Assembly (NCBI GenBank): GCA_951812395.1
Contig: CATOSD010000002.1
Span: 186,001 to 250,000 of the forward strand
Reading direction: 5' to 3'
Length of the DNA: 64,000 nucleotides
From: an uncultured Dehalococcoidia bacterium
GTDB lineage: Bacteria > Chloroflexota > Dehalococcoidia > Lucifugimonadales > CATOSD01
Part shown: in pieces, positions 1 to 9,319 of the stretch
How positions within the stretch are numbered: position 1 is the stretch's first letter
Layout: each line of letters opens with the position of its first letter
Made by a program: the position numbers and the translations under genes
The notes under the pieces: generated by a model
Seen by the model: the letters and a program-made list of their open reading frames with translations, nothing else
Told to the model about the DNA's origin: nothing
Database searches by the model: none

Positions 1-9
1 GGAGCCGCC

Positions 10-1338
10 ATGCCCACCACGCAAGAGCTCAAAGCCAGGGTCCAGTCCGAAATCGACCGCCGGGGCCAGGACCTGATAGCGACCACCAAGCACATTCTCA
101 ACAACCCCGAACCCGGCTTCCGCGAGGTCAAGACCGCCCGCACCGTGGCCCAGAACTTCCAGGCCATGGGCATTCCTTACGAAGAGGGCATCGGCATCAC
201 CGGGCTCAAGGGTATGCTGAATGGCGGCTCGTCCGGTCCCACCGTGGCGGTCATGGGCGAGCTCGACTCCCTCAAGGTGCTGGGCCACCCCCACGCCGAC
301 CCCGACACCACCGCCGCCCACGCCTGCGGCCACCACTGCCAGATAGGCATGATGTTGGCCGTCGCCGCCGGGCTCACCGGCTCCGGCGTGATGGACGACC
401 TCGCAGGGCGCGTCGCGCTCATAGCCGTCCCCGCCGAGGAGTACATCGAGATCGAGTTCAGGGACGACCTCCGCAGGGAGGGCAAGTTGGAGTTCCTGGG
501 CGGCAAGCCGGAGTTCATCCGACTCGGCGCGCTCGATGACGTGGACCTCGCGATGATGACCCACACCTCCAGCAACAGCGACGAGGGCAAGCTCGCCATA
601 GGCGGCACCAACAACGGCATCGTCGCCAAGCGCATCCAGTTCAACGGTCGCGCCTCCCACGCCGGCGGCGCGCCCCACGCCGGCGTCAACGCCCTCAACG
701 CCGCCATGATCGCGCTCAACGCCATCCACGCCCAGCGCGAGACCTACCGCGACCACGACACCATCCGCATCCACCCCATCATCACACGCGGCGGCGCGTC
801 GGTGAACTCCGTGCCCGCCGACGTGCGCATGGAGACGTTCGTGCGCGGAAGGTCCGTTGAGGCCTTCCTCGCGGCCAGCGACAAGGTGGATCGCGCACTG
901 CGCGCGGGCGCGATGGCCGTGGGCGGCAGCGTAGACATCACCACTCTGCCGGGCTACATGCCGATACAGAACGACGAGTCCATGCTCCAGCTCTACCGCG
1001 CCAACGCCGCCGGCCTGGTGGGCGAGGAAAACATCGTCCGACTCCAGCACCGCACCGGCTCCACCGACATGGGCGACGTCTCCCAGATTATGCCGATCAT
1101 CCACCCCTACGTGGTCGCGGCCACCGGCAGCGGCCACGGCGACGACTACGTGGTGCAGGACTACGAGCTCGGCGTGCTCACCGCCGCCAAGGCCATGGCC
1201 GCCACCGTAGTCGACCTGCTCGCGGACGGCGCGCGCCACGCCGGAGAGATTAAGGAGCGCTACCGCGCCCCGATGACCAAATCCGAATACCTGTCTGTCA
1301 TGCGCAGCATGCACAAAGAGGCCACCTACACCCGGTAG
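10..1338 (+). CDS. M20 family amidohydrolase/peptidase (copy 1)
   Basis: The 442-residue protein has the M20 di-metal hydrolase layout. The metal-binding H-A-C-G-H motif sits at residues 104-108, and a Glu-Glu pair at 143-144 matches the catalytic base and metal ligand. A later Gly-rich stretch with THTSSNS probably belongs to the metal site. M20 enzymes of the AbgB/hippurate hydrolase type cleave amide bonds of N-acyl amino acids or short peptides in the cytoplasm. There is no signal peptide. A GGAG sits just before the ATG. The next gene is a close paralogue in the same orientation. The substrate cannot be read from the sequence. Confidence 0.9.
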   Translation: MPTTQELKARVQSEIDRRGQDLIATTKHILNNPEPGFREVKTARTVAQNFQAMGIPYEEGIGITGLKGMLNGGSSGPTVAVMGELDSLKVLGHPHADPDTTAAHACGHHCQIGMMLAVAAGLTGSGVMDDLAGRVALIAVPAEEYIEIEFRDDLRREGKLEFLGGKPEFIRLGALDDVDLAMMTHTSSNSDEGKLAIGGTNNGIVAKRIQFNGRASHAGGAPHAGVNALNAAMIALNAIHAQRETYRDHDTIRIHPIITRGGASVNSVPADVRMETFVRGRSVEAFLAASDKVDRALRAGAMAVGGSVDITTLPGYMPIQNDESMLQLYRANAAGLVGEENIVRLQHRTGSTDMGDVSQIMPIIHPYVVAATGSGHGDDYVVQDYELGVLTAAKAMAATVVDLLADGARHAGEIKERYRAPMTKSEYLSVMRSMHKEATYTR

Positions 1339-1497
1339 CGTCCGTCCGCCAGTCCCTTCTCCCTCGAAGGGGGAAGGTTAGAGCTTGCCCCGCACTCGAT
1401 GCGGGAATAGGGTGAACATGCCGGTCCCTTCCCCTCGCGAGGGGAAGGTTAGGATGGGGGTGCTGCCCCCGAATCAACGCAACCACCGGAGGGCGAA
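1339..1497. repeat. GC-rich palindromic intergenic repeat pair
   Basis: The gap between the two M20 genes holds two similar modules, each of the form CCCTTCTCCCTCGAAGGGGG followed by AAGGTTAG. One starts near 1361 and the other near 1429. Each can fold into a short hairpin. Related modules occur elsewhere in the window (near 11.2, 16.56, 19.75, 40.76, 49.38 and 51.4 kb), so this is a dispersed repeat family rather than a gene-specific terminator. Confidence 0.6.
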
Positions 1498-2838
1498 ATG
1501 CCGACCATAGAGGAGCTCAAGCTAAAGGCCCAGGCGGCGATCGACGAGCGCAGCGACTGGCTCGTCGATATCTCCAAGACTATCCTGGACAACCCCGAGC
1601 CGGGGTTCCACGAGTTCAAGACCGCCGCCCTGGTGAGCGAGAGGCTGAGCGAGCTCGGCGTAGGCCACCAGACCGGCATCGCTCTCACCGGCATCAAGGG
1701 CGTGCTCGCCGGCGGCCGGCCCGGGCCGACCGTCGCAGTCATCGGCGAGCTCGACTCGCTGCGGGTGCTCGACCACGCCCACGCCGACCCGGAGACCGGC
1801 GCGGCGCACGCCTGCGGCCACCACTGCCAGATAGGCATGATGATGGGCGCCGCCGTCGGCCTGATGGCGCCCGAGGTGCTCGACTCGCTCGCCGGCAACG
1901 TCGCCCTCATCGCCGTGCCCGCCGAGGAGTTCATCGACGTCCAGTACCGCTGGAACCTCCACAAAGAGGGCAAGCTGGGACTCATGGCCGGCAAGCAGGA
2001 GTTCATACGCCTCGGGGCTTTCGACGACGTGGACATGGCCATGATGGTGCACACCGCCTCGACCAACGAACGCACCAAGTTCGCCATCGGCGGCACCAGC
2101 AACGGCCACGTGGTCAAGTACATCAGGTTCGTGGGCAAGGCCGCCCACGCCGGCGGCTCACCCGAGCTAGGCGTCAACGCCCTGCAGGCGGCGATGGTCG
2201 CGCTGAACGCCCTCAACAGCCAGCGGGAAACCCTCCGCAACGAGGACACCATCCGGCTGCACGGCATACTCACCCACGGGGGCGTGGCAGTCAACTCCAT
2301 CCCCGCCGACGTGCGCTACGAGGGCCGGGTGCGCGGCAGGAGCGCTGAGGTGATCGCCGACGCCAACATGAAGATGGACCGCTGCATGAGAGCCGGGGCC
2401 CTCGCCATGGGCGCCACCGTCGAGATAGTGTCCATCCCCGGCTACCTGCCCATGGTCAACAACGACGACCTGATGGACGTGTTCAAGGCCAACGCCGAGG
2501 ATCTGGTCGGCGAGCGCGAGGTGGGCGTCCACCCGCCGAACCTCAACCGGGGCGGATCAACCGACATGGGCGACCTGAGCCAGATAATGCCGGTGGTCCA
2601 CCCGTACACCCGCGCCGCCACCGGCACCGGCCACGGCACCGACTACGTGATCCAGGACTACGAACAGGCGGTGATCAACCCCGCCAAGGCGATGGCCATG
2701 TCGGTGATAGACCTGCTCTACGGCGACGCCGAGCGCGCCAAGCAGACGCTCGACAACAGCCCCCCCAACATGAGCAAGGGCCAGTACCTGGCGCTACAGG
2801 ACAGCCGCCTGGTGGAAGAGGTGTACGTGGGGGAGTAG
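1498..2838 (+). CDS. M20 family amidohydrolase/peptidase (copy 2)
   Basis: The 446-residue protein is a clear paralogue of the preceding M20 enzyme. It has the same HACGHHCQIG metal motif at residues 104-113 and the same AVPAEE signature about 35 residues later. The C-terminal part keeps the HPYT...GTGHGTDYV pattern seen in copy 1. GGAGG lies 8 nt before the ATG. The two genes look like an old tandem duplication because similarity is spread evenly and is far from identity. The role is predicted amide or peptide hydrolysis; the substrate is unknown. Confidence 0.9.
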   Translation: MPTIEELKLKAQAAIDERSDWLVDISKTILDNPEPGFHEFKTAALVSERLSELGVGHQTGIALTGIKGVLAGGRPGPTVAVIGELDSLRVLDHAHADPETGAAHACGHHCQIGMMMGAAVGLMAPEVLDSLAGNVALIAVPAEEFIDVQYRWNLHKEGKLGLMAGKQEFIRLGAFDDVDMAMMVHTASTNERTKFAIGGTSNGHVVKYIRFVGKAAHAGGSPELGVNALQAAMVALNALNSQRETLRNEDTIRLHGILTHGGVAVNSIPADVRYEGRVRGRSAEVIADANMKMDRCMRAGALAMGATVEIVSIPGYLPMVNNDDLMDVFKANAEDLVGEREVGVHPPNLNRGGSTDMGDLSQIMPVVHPYTRAATGTGHGTDYVIQDYEQAVINPAKAMAMSVIDLLYGDAERAKQTLDNSPPNMSKGQYLALQDSRLVEEVYVGE

Positions 2839-2887
2839 CGTACGGATGAGTAAGAAAGCGGCCCGAACCTGGCCTTCCTGCCCAGCT

Positions 2888-3445
2888 TCAAAAGCCCTCG
2901 GGTGGAAGGGTCGGCCAGATACCTTTCGACTTCTGGTATGCCCACCGCCTGCACACGGCCACTAGTTCGCAGGTTTCCAGATGCTCTTCAGTGTATTGCA
3001 TAGTCGTGAAGTAGGCTTGAAGGGTGTTCCCAGACAGGTTTTGTGTCGGCCAATAGTACTTGACGGGAAAGAGAACGCCAGTCTTGATATTGATCTCCGG
3101 CACACTAGCGAAGTTGCCGATTTCTACCAGCACCCCGGCGCTGTCTTCCGTGTGCAGAACGATAACCAGATCAACGGCACTGTTGCTAAGTAGCTGTCGT
3201 TCTTGCTCAACCCCGGGCAAGAGTGGATCGTCCAGTGACACGTACTCTTCGGGGAAAAACGTGTGGTGCCCATCCGATGTTAGCGAGTTCGCAATCTGGC
3301 GTCGTTTCCGGGAACCGAAATTTTCATCACCTTCCAGGCTTGGCCCAAGTACCGCGATTCGAAGGGACCGCTCCGACATTTCGGCAGCAAGCTCTTTTCT
3401 CCTTGCCAAGACATCATCGCCGAGCGTTTCGTCATGGTTGGTCAT
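2888..3445 (-). CDS. NDT/SLOG-like Rossmann protein, third gene of unknown operon
   Basis: The 185-residue protein is not confidently recognised. Residues 30 onward read LRIAVLGPS, a Rossmann-type first strand. A later DLVIVLHTEDSAG is followed by VEIGNFA. That pattern, a hydrophobic strand then a Glu-Ile-Gly helix start, resembles nucleoside 2-deoxyribosyltransferase-like and SLOG-type nucleotide-binding folds. I infer nucleotide or NAD-derivative binding, not a proven activity. The ATG at 3445 overlaps the TGA of the upstream gene as ATGA, which favours it over the GTG at 3460. Base composition is visibly less GC-rich than the flanks, suggesting acquired DNA. Confidence 0.65.
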   Translation of the reverse strand: MTNHDETLGDDVLARRKELAAEMSERSLRIAVLGPSLEGDENFGSRKRRQIANSLTSDGHHTFFPEEYVSLDDPLLPGVEQERQLLSNSAVDLVIVLHTEDSAGVLVEIGNFASVPEINIKTGVLFPVKYYWPTQNLSGNTLQAYFTTMQYTEEHLETCELVAVCRRWAYQKSKGIWPTLPPEGF

Positions 3446-3948
3446 TTCTGGTTGAGCCACTCGATGAAGCGCTGCCCGGCCTCGGTGATATAGATGAGAT
3501 TGTATCCAACCTCGCAGAAGTGGGCGGCAGTCAATCTGGACAAAGCTATTCCCCGTCGACTGGCGTCAAACTCCGAGAGTTTTATGGCTGTCTTTTGGTA
3601 CAAATCTACTAGAAGCTTGATCGACTCCTCATCGCCAAAGACGTCGGCTGCCATCCGCCGGAAGTAGTTGTTGGCGTTGTCCAGGCGCTGGCGTAGTTCC
3701 TCGGTCTCGTTCTTCCCAGGAACGCGGTGATGCCAATACAGATCGGCCACATGCCTAGCGTGCCTTAGGCGGGTTACCCTGCCATATGACCCACGAGTGG
3801 CCGACCGCGTTGCAAACGGATCGACATACGCCACCCGCCAACTTGCGCCCGGTTGCTCTGCTTCCTGGTCTATGTCTTCTACCCACCAACCGCGTGACAC
3901 GTCCTCATGAGTCTTTGGTGTGCGAGGCGAGACCTTAGCTGTGGACAT
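3442..3948 (-). CDS. Hypothetical protein, second gene of unknown operon
   Basis: The 168-residue protein is not recognised. It is polar and mostly helical by composition, with Trp-rich patches (RGWWVED, DLYWHH) and no signal peptide or membrane segment. The ATG at 3948 has GGAG 9 nt upstream and overlaps the end of the preceding gene by 14 nt. Its TGA overlaps the ATG of the next gene. The overlaps argue that all three genes are translated together and that their products act in one process. The longer open frame beginning at 4005 is less likely because it lies deep inside the upstream gene. Confidence 0.65.
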   Translation of the reverse strand: MSTAKVSPRTPKTHEDVSRGWWVEDIDQEAEQPGASWRVAYVDPFATRSATRGSYGRVTRLRHARHVADLYWHHRVPGKNETEELRQRLDNANNYFRRMAADVFGDEESIKLLVDLYQKTAIKLSEFDASRRGIALSRLTAAHFCEVGYNLIYITEAGQRFIEWLNQK

Positions 3949-4606
3949 CGCTCTTATCTCCAGTGGGCACGACCAATTGCCCCGAAAATGACCGGGCCTT
4001 ATCAAGCAACTGCGACATCGACTTTCGATCCAATTGCACTGTAGTCTCGAAGTTTACCAAGTGTGTGATTGAAGATGAGCCCTCGGACACCGAAACTCGA
4101 TACTCAACATCACCATTCACTCTACGGCTAAACTGGGCTTCTTCAACATGGGTAACTCCGGATTCACCACCCTGAATGATCAACGGCAGGGGGAAACGCA
4201 CCTTTGATTGGTACATTGATTCATTGTATTCGAAAATAGCGAAACAATAGGCTTTGACGGGCCCAAACAACCGCGCCGAGGCGTCCACCAGATAAGAGAC
4301 TGGTCTTAGCGTTGCTGGAGGCCGCGGCAATTCATCTGATGCCCTTTCATCGACGATCCTCAACTCAAATGAAGGAACGTCATCCTCGTCAGCGGACCTG
4401 TACAGGCTGCCGTGAACCCCGTGCGTGACTCCTCCAATCTTGGACTTAGAGCCATATATCGCTACGCGAGTCCCCTCTTCGTCCAAGTCACGCGTCTCCG
4501 TCTGTTCCATAAACGCCTGTATCTCAACGTCGGCGTCCTTGGACACGGTGAACTCACCAAGAATCTCGAAATGAATGCAATTGTATCTAGGCAGGTTGAG
4601 TCTCAT
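3935..4606 (-). CDS. Hypothetical protein, first gene of unknown operon
   Basis: The 223-residue protein is not recognised. It alternates short hydrophobic and charged stretches as a beta-rich protein would, and has no signal peptide or transmembrane helix. It begins an operon of three overlapping genes reading leftwards to 2888. The 184 bases upstream, to the M1 aminopeptidase stop, are comparatively AT-rich and may hold the promoter. Composition differs from the housekeeping neighbours. The set could be a defence or stress module, but no family match supports that directly. Confidence 0.65.
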   Translation of the reverse strand: MRLNLPRYNCIHFEILGEFTVSKDADVEIQAFMEQTETRDLDEEGTRVAIYGSKSKIGGVTHGVHGSLYRSADEDDVPSFELRIVDERASDELPRPPATLRPVSYLVDASARLFGPVKAYCFAIFEYNESMYQSKVRFPLPLIIQGGESGVTHVEEAQFSRRVNGDVEYRVSVSEGSSSITHLVNFETTVQLDRKSMSQLLDKARSFSGQLVVPTGDKSDVHS

Positions 4607-4790
4607 CGTCCCCTACAAGCCCTTGTTACCAGTCCTACTACTGCTACCGAATGCCCTTACTGTATTGCCGCCCTCGATGACGCTAATTTGCGGCAGCGGC
4701 GAATTGCAATGATACGATAGCTGAAAGATGCGCGGCAAACTGCACAGGTGAACCTCTCCACTTCTGGTTCACTCAGATCTGGGAATCGCC

Positions 4791-7382
4791 CTACCCCCCG
4801 AACCGCCCCGCCAGCTCGCCCCCGTTCCGCTCCAGCCACGCGACGTTCAGCCGCACTCGCTCCAGCGACTGCCGGATGCTCATGTCCGCCGCCGGCGTCG
4901 GGTTGTCGCGGAAGAAGCGTTCCACGTCCTCCAGCCGCTCCCGCGTCGTGAACCCCGACGTTATCGACACCAGCCGCATTATCTGGAAGCCGCCGTCGCC
5001 GTAGCGCCGGTCGAACTCGCCCCAGTTCTCCTTCACGAACTCCCACGTCAGGTCGCGCCCGACCCGCGTCCCCGCTGCCCGCACCACCATCGTGATCGTG
5101 TCCTGCGACCGCACTTCGTCGCCCAGCGAGCGCTCCAGCGCGTCGTTTACCAGCCCCGGCTGCTCGAACTGCGTCAGCGCCGCCAGCAGCCGCACCTCCT
5201 CCTCTTGCGAGGGCGCGTTGCGCTTCAGGTCCCACAGCGACTCGTACGTCCCGCCGTCGCCTTGTTTCGCCGCCAGCGAGAACACGATCGACCTGATGTC
5301 CGGCCTCACGTTGGCCGGGTCGTCCACGTACAGCCCCAGCCGTCGCGTCGCTTCTGCCAGCGTCGCCTCGTCGCCGTAGCCGCCGAGCTGACCCAGCGCC
5401 GTGCTGCGCAGCAGCGGCGTCCGCGGCCCCTCGCCCTCGGCCTCGTCCCAGCCAACGTCCGCGCCAATCGGCCGGAATATGCCCAGCGCGAACTCGCGGA
5501 ACCTGTCGTAGTACGGCGCGTCCCACAGCAGCCGGTCTATGCCGCCCAGGTTCGCCGCCAGATCCCCGCACACCGAGGCGTCGGTCTCGTTGGCGTAGGC
5601 CTCGGCGACGCGCAGGAAGTCCGTGGCCGGCACGTGCCCCGCGCGGGCGAGGGCGTAGGCGTCGTTCTGAATCCCCAGCCGGTCTATCGCCGGCAGCTCC
5701 AGGTCGCGAATCGGGGCGATCAGGCGCTCGATCTCTGACCGCTCGTACTTCACGCGGTAGAAGCCCGTCTGCGACGGGTTCACCTTGACCCACTCGTCCG
5801 GCGACCCGGTCGCGACCCGCACCGTGGCATCCCTGCCAGACACCAGATCGCCGACCGGCTCCGCGACGGACGCGCTCCGCACGCTGAACGGGACGCGCCA
5901 CAGCGTTGGGTCCTCCTCCGCTCCGCCCTCGATGTCCTCGTACACGAACCGGCGCTGCGACAACCGCACCTCCACGCCGTCGTCCTGCCGGTCGATGGCG
6001 ACGTCCAGCGCGGGGTAGCCCGTCTGCTTCACCCAGCTATCCATGACCTCCGCCACCGGCTGGCCCGACGCTTCCCCGAGCGCGTTCCACAGGTCCACCG
6101 TGCGCGCGTTCGCGTAGGCGTTCGTGGTCAGGTAGTCGTGCAGGCCGCGCTGGAACGTGTCCGCGCCCAGGAAGTGCTCCAGCATCCGCAGCACCGAGCC
6201 GCCCTTGCTGTAGCTTATCGCGTCGAACAGTTCGCCTATCTCCGCGGGGTTGTTCACCTCTTGCTCGATAGGGTGGGAGCTCTTCAGGCCGTCCAGGCTC
6301 AGCGCGGTGTTCGTGTCCGACGTGACGAACTGCGTCCACATCTCCCACTCCGGGAACAGCGCGTCCACCGCCTTGTCACCCATCCACGACGCGAAGCTCT
6401 CATTGAGCCACAGGTCGTTCCACCACGCCATCGTCACCAGGTCGCCGAACCACATGTGGGCCATCTCGTGCGAGATGATCGCCGCCACTATCTGTCGCGT
6501 CACCATCGAGCTGTTCTGCTCGTCGACCAGCAGCGCAACCTCCCGGTAGGTGATAGCGCCCCAGTTCTCCATCGCGCCGGCGGCGAAATCGGGTATAGCG
6601 AGGTGGTCCAGCTTGGGCAACGGGAAGGGAATGCCGAAGTAGTCGTTGAAGTAGTCCAGCAGCTTGATCGACGTCTCCAGCGCGTACAGGCCCTGCTCCT
6701 CCTTGCCGCTGGTGGCCCACACGCGGATGAGCGTGCCGCTGTCCGCGCGGCGCTCGACGGACTTGAGGTCGCCGACGACGAAGGCGAGCAGGTAGGTGGA
6801 CATGATAGGCGATTCGGCAAAGCGTACCGTCTTGCGCCCCGCGCCGTCCGGCTGCTCGCTGACGATGGGCATGTTAGAGACCGCCACGAGGTCGTCGGGA
6901 ATGTTGAGCGTGACCTCGAACGTGGCTTTGAGCGACGGCTCGTCCCAGCACGGAAAGGCCCGCCGCGCGTCCGTGGACTCGAACTGCGTCGTCGCCATCA
7001 CCCGCTCGCGGCCGTCGGCGCCGGTGTAGCTGCTGCGGTAGAAGCCGCGCAGCCGGTCGTTCAGCTCGCCCGTGAACGCGATGTCCAGCCGGGCCTCGCC
7101 CGCGGCAAGCTCCCCGCCGAAATCGAACGCGACCGTCTCCTCGCCCTCGTCGTACTCGATGCCCGCGGCGGCGCGTTCTCCGCCGTCGGCCAGTGTCAGC
7201 GAGCACGACCCGACCGCGATCTCGGCGCAGTTGAGCACGATCCTCGACGTCGGCTCCAGAATCTCGACGTCTATCGACACCTGCCCCCCGAAGGTGAACG
7301 CCTCCAGGTCGGGCGTAAGCGTCAGGTCATACCGGGTGGGCCGCACGTCGTTTGGCAGAGCGACCGCGTTGGATTCAGGCAT
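4791..7382 (-). CDS. pepN: M1 family zinc aminopeptidase
   Basis: The 863-residue protein is a cytosolic aminopeptidase of the M1 (puromycin-sensitive/APN) family, which trims N-terminal residues from peptides. The exopeptidase motif GAMENWG is at residues 269-275. The zinc motif HEMAH is at 305-309, followed by the third zinc ligand Glu in LNESFA near 328. The N-terminal beta-saddle and the helical C-terminal ERAP1-like domain are both full length. There is no signal peptide. It ends a leftward run with enoyl-CoA hydratase, a small PaREP1-like gene and a nitroreductase upstream. The symbol is by family; the best orthologue group was not tested. Confidence 0.93.
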   Translation of the reverse strand: MPESNAVALPNDVRPTRYDLTLTPDLEAFTFGGQVSIDVEILEPTSRIVLNCAEIAVGSCSLTLADGGERAAAGIEYDEGEETVAFDFGGELAAGEARLDIAFTGELNDRLRGFYRSSYTGADGRERVMATTQFESTDARRAFPCWDEPSLKATFEVTLNIPDDLVAVSNMPIVSEQPDGAGRKTVRFAESPIMSTYLLAFVVGDLKSVERRADSGTLIRVWATSGKEEQGLYALETSIKLLDYFNDYFGIPFPLPKLDHLAIPDFAAGAMENWGAITYREVALLVDEQNSSMVTRQIVAAIISHEMAHMWFGDLVTMAWWNDLWLNESFASWMGDKAVDALFPEWEMWTQFVTSDTNTALSLDGLKSSHPIEQEVNNPAEIGELFDAISYSKGGSVLRMLEHFLGADTFQRGLHDYLTTNAYANARTVDLWNALGEASGQPVAEVMDSWVKQTGYPALDVAIDRQDDGVEVRLSQRRFVYEDIEGGAEEDPTLWRVPFSVRSASVAEPVGDLVSGRDATVRVATGSPDEWVKVNPSQTGFYRVKYERSEIERLIAPIRDLELPAIDRLGIQNDAYALARAGHVPATDFLRVAEAYANETDASVCGDLAANLGGIDRLLWDAPYYDRFREFALGIFRPIGADVGWDEAEGEGPRTPLLRSTALGQLGGYGDEATLAEATRRLGLYVDDPANVRPDIRSIVFSLAAKQGDGGTYESLWDLKRNAPSQEEEVRLLAALTQFEQPGLVNDALERSLGDEVRSQDTITMVVRAAGTRVGRDLTWEFVKENWGEFDRRYGDGGFQIMRLVSITSGFTTRERLEDVERFFRDNPTPAADMSIRQSLERVRLNVAWLERNGGELAGRFGG

Positions 7383-7421
7383 TTCCTATCCTCTCTCAGT
7401 AAGATGCTAGACGCGACTGTT

Positions 7422-8198
7422 CTACTCCGCCGTCCAGTTGGGCGTCCGCTTTTCGGCAAACGCCTTGGGCCCCTCGATCCGGTCCGCCGACTCGAGGGAC
7501 TTTTGCGTCTCGGTATAGTTTAGATTGAAGGCCACGTCGAACGGCAGGTCCAGACCGGTTATCGCCATCTGCTTGCTGGCCCTGATGCTAAGCGGCGCGG
7601 ACTCCAGTATTTCCTCGGCCCAGCGTTCTGCGGTGGGCATGAGTTCGGCCAGCGGCACGACTTCGTTCACCAACCCGATCCGGTAGGCCTCCTGTGCCGA
7701 TATGCGTCGCGCCGTCAGCATCATGCCCATCGCTACCTTGTGCGGCACGTGGCGCGGCAGCCGGTGGACGCCGCCCGCGCCGGCGAACAGCCCCACGCGC
7801 GGCTCCGGCAGCCCCACCTCGGCGTGCTCGGCGGCGATGATGATATCGCACGCCATGGCGAGCTCCAGTCCGCCGCCGAGCGCGTAGCCGTTCACCGCCG
7901 CAATTATCGGTTTCCAGCACTCGAACCCCGTCGTAATGCCGCCGAACGGCGCTCTCGGACCGGGTCGCGCGCCGCCGTGCTGCGCCGTGTACACCAGGTC
8001 GTTGCCGGCGCTGAAGGCGCGCTCGCCCGTGCCGGTGAGGATCGCGACCCAGGCGTCCTTGTCCTCCCGAAAGTCCGTGAAAGCGTCCAACAGCTCCTGG
8101 TTCGCGTAGGGATGCAGCGCGTTCAGCCGCTCCGGCCGCTGGATAGTTACGCAGGCAATGCGCCCCTTCTTCTCATAGCTGATAAACTCGTAAGCCAA
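7422..8198 (-). CDS. Enoyl-CoA hydratase/isomerase family protein
   Basis: The 258-residue crotonase-fold protein fits the family length. It carries the CoA-binding/oxyanion-hole segment FSAGNDL near residue 62 and the second oxyanion segment YALGGGLELAMACD near residue 105. A Glu in LPEPRVGL is positioned as a catalytic acid. It probably hydrates or isomerises an enoyl-CoA in fatty-acid or aromatic catabolism, but crotonase substrates cannot be set from sequence. It lies 39 nt upstream of the M1 peptidase and 13 nt after the small upstream gene, consistent with one transcript. Confidence 0.9.
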   Translation of the reverse strand: MAYEFISYEKKGRIACVTIQRPERLNALHPYANQELLDAFTDFREDKDAWVAILTGTGERAFSAGNDLVYTAQHGGARPGPRAPFGGITTGFECWKPIIAAVNGYALGGGLELAMACDIIIAAEHAEVGLPEPRVGLFAGAGGVHRLPRHVPHKVAMGMMLTARRISAQEAYRIGLVNEVVPLAELMPTAERWAEEILESAPLSIRASKQMAITGLDLPFDVAFNLNYTETQKSLESADRIEGPKAFAEKRTPNWTAE

Positions 8199-8211
8199 AA
8201 CCTCGCTCCTC

Positions 8212-8604
8212 TTAGAGTCCCTTCCCCCTGTACTCTTCGACCAGCGCCGCCATGCGGTGCACGTAGCGGCGCACGAGGGGACGGTCGGTCTCTATGTCGT
8301 AGTCTTCCAGATTGCCGTGATGGAAATGAACGTGAAACTTCTCGGCGACAGTGAAGCCGGAGTGCAAGAATGGATCGTCGTACTCGTCCGCCAGGCGCAC
8401 GATTGCGTTCTTGTTCTCGCGGTGGGAGTGGTGGCCCCACGCGCGCTGTTTGGAAGCGGCGATCACAATCTGACACGCCGCGCCGTACAGCTTCTCCGCC
8501 CCCTGCCGCGTGTCACCGGCAGCGAACTCGGCGTCCGATTGCTCGAGGAACCTCAGCGCCTGCGCGGCGTACTCCTCGACTGTAGATTCCCGTTGTATTG
8601 CCAA
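8212..8604 (-). CDS. Small PaREP1/HEPN-like helical protein
   Basis: The 130-residue protein is probably all-helical. It starts with an AAxxFLEQSDAEFAAGD pattern and a GAACQIVIA helix typical of PaREP1/HEPN-like proteins, followed by a His-rich middle (WGHHSH, HVHFHHG). PaREP1 and HEPN domains are nucleotide-binding or RNase-like in other systems. Here the assignment rests on helix pattern only, and no clear R-x4-6-H catalytic pair is certain. The gene is embedded between enoyl-CoA hydratase and nitroreductase genes in the same direction, so it may be metabolic rather than a toxin. Confidence 0.6.
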   Translation of the reverse strand: MAIQRESTVEEYAAQALRFLEQSDAEFAAGDTRQGAEKLYGAACQIVIAASKQRAWGHHSHRENKNAIVRLADEYDDPFLHSGFTVAEKFHVHFHHGNLEDYDIETDRPLVRRYVHRMAALVEEYRGKGL

Positions 8605-8683
8605 TGTAAGTCGGTCCTTATGCTGTTCAGCGACGGATTGCGCAGCTCCCCTACCGAGAGGCTTGGCTGTGACGGTGTTTGGG

Positions 8684-9319
8684 TTAGACGCCCGCCGGCG
8701 TCCCGCCCCACCGCTCCCAGCTTGTGATCTCCTCCACCGGCGCGCGTCGCGTCGGCCCGTACCGGTAGCCCTCCTGCGGGAAGCCGATGGGCAGCAGCGC
8801 CGCCGTCTCCACGTTGTCCGGAATGCCCAGAATGGCTTTGATCTCGTTTTCGTAGCGCTTGTGCAGCGTGGTTATCACGCTGCCCAAGCCCATGCCCCGC
8901 GCGGCGAGCAGCAGGTTCTGCACAGCGGGGTAGATGGACGAGCCGCGGGACATGGTGCTGGGTGTGCCGTCGTGCTCGATGCAAGCCATAATCAGCACGG
9001 GCGCGTCGGCCATCGTCTCGGCCAGATGCGTCGCGGACGACCTGACGTTCGTCTGGATGTTCGGCTCCGTCTCCGCCCGGCTGCCATAGGCGCGCTCCCA
9101 GGATTGCCAGTAGTACTCGCCTATGCGGCGCTTGGTGTCGGCGTCGCGAATCACCAGGAAGTGCCAGCGCTGGCTGTTCGCGCCGCTGGGGGCCTTGGAC
9201 GCCGCCTCGATGAGTTTTCGGACCATCTCGTCGGGCACCGGCTCCTGGGTGTAGTGTCGAATCGCGCGTTGGGTGTACATGGCCTCGAAAAGGCCTGTTT
9301 CGCTATCCGTGCCGCTCAT
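8684..9319 (-). CDS. Nitroreductase family FMN oxidoreductase
   Basis: The 211-residue protein has the nitroreductase fold. It opens with the family pattern MYTQRAIRHYTQEPVPD, then KAPSGANSQRWHFLV for FMN phosphate contacts, and ends with a second FMN-binding stretch around GLGSV and GIPDNVE. These enzymes reduce nitro groups, flavins, quinones or halogenated aromatics with NAD(P)H. The ATG at 9319 is preferred over the upstream in-frame start because a GGAAGG lies just before it and the family begins here. It is the first gene of a leftward run that continues into enoyl-CoA hydratase. Confidence 0.88.
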   Translation of the reverse strand: MSGTDSETGLFEAMYTQRAIRHYTQEPVPDEMVRKLIEAASKAPSGANSQRWHFLVIRDADTKRRIGEYYWQSWERAYGSRAETEPNIQTNVRSSATHLAETMADAPVLIMACIEHDGTPSTMSRGSSIYPAVQNLLLAARGMGLGSVITTLHKRYENEIKAILGIPDNVETAALLPIGFPQEGYRYGPTRRAPVEEITSWERWGGTPAGV

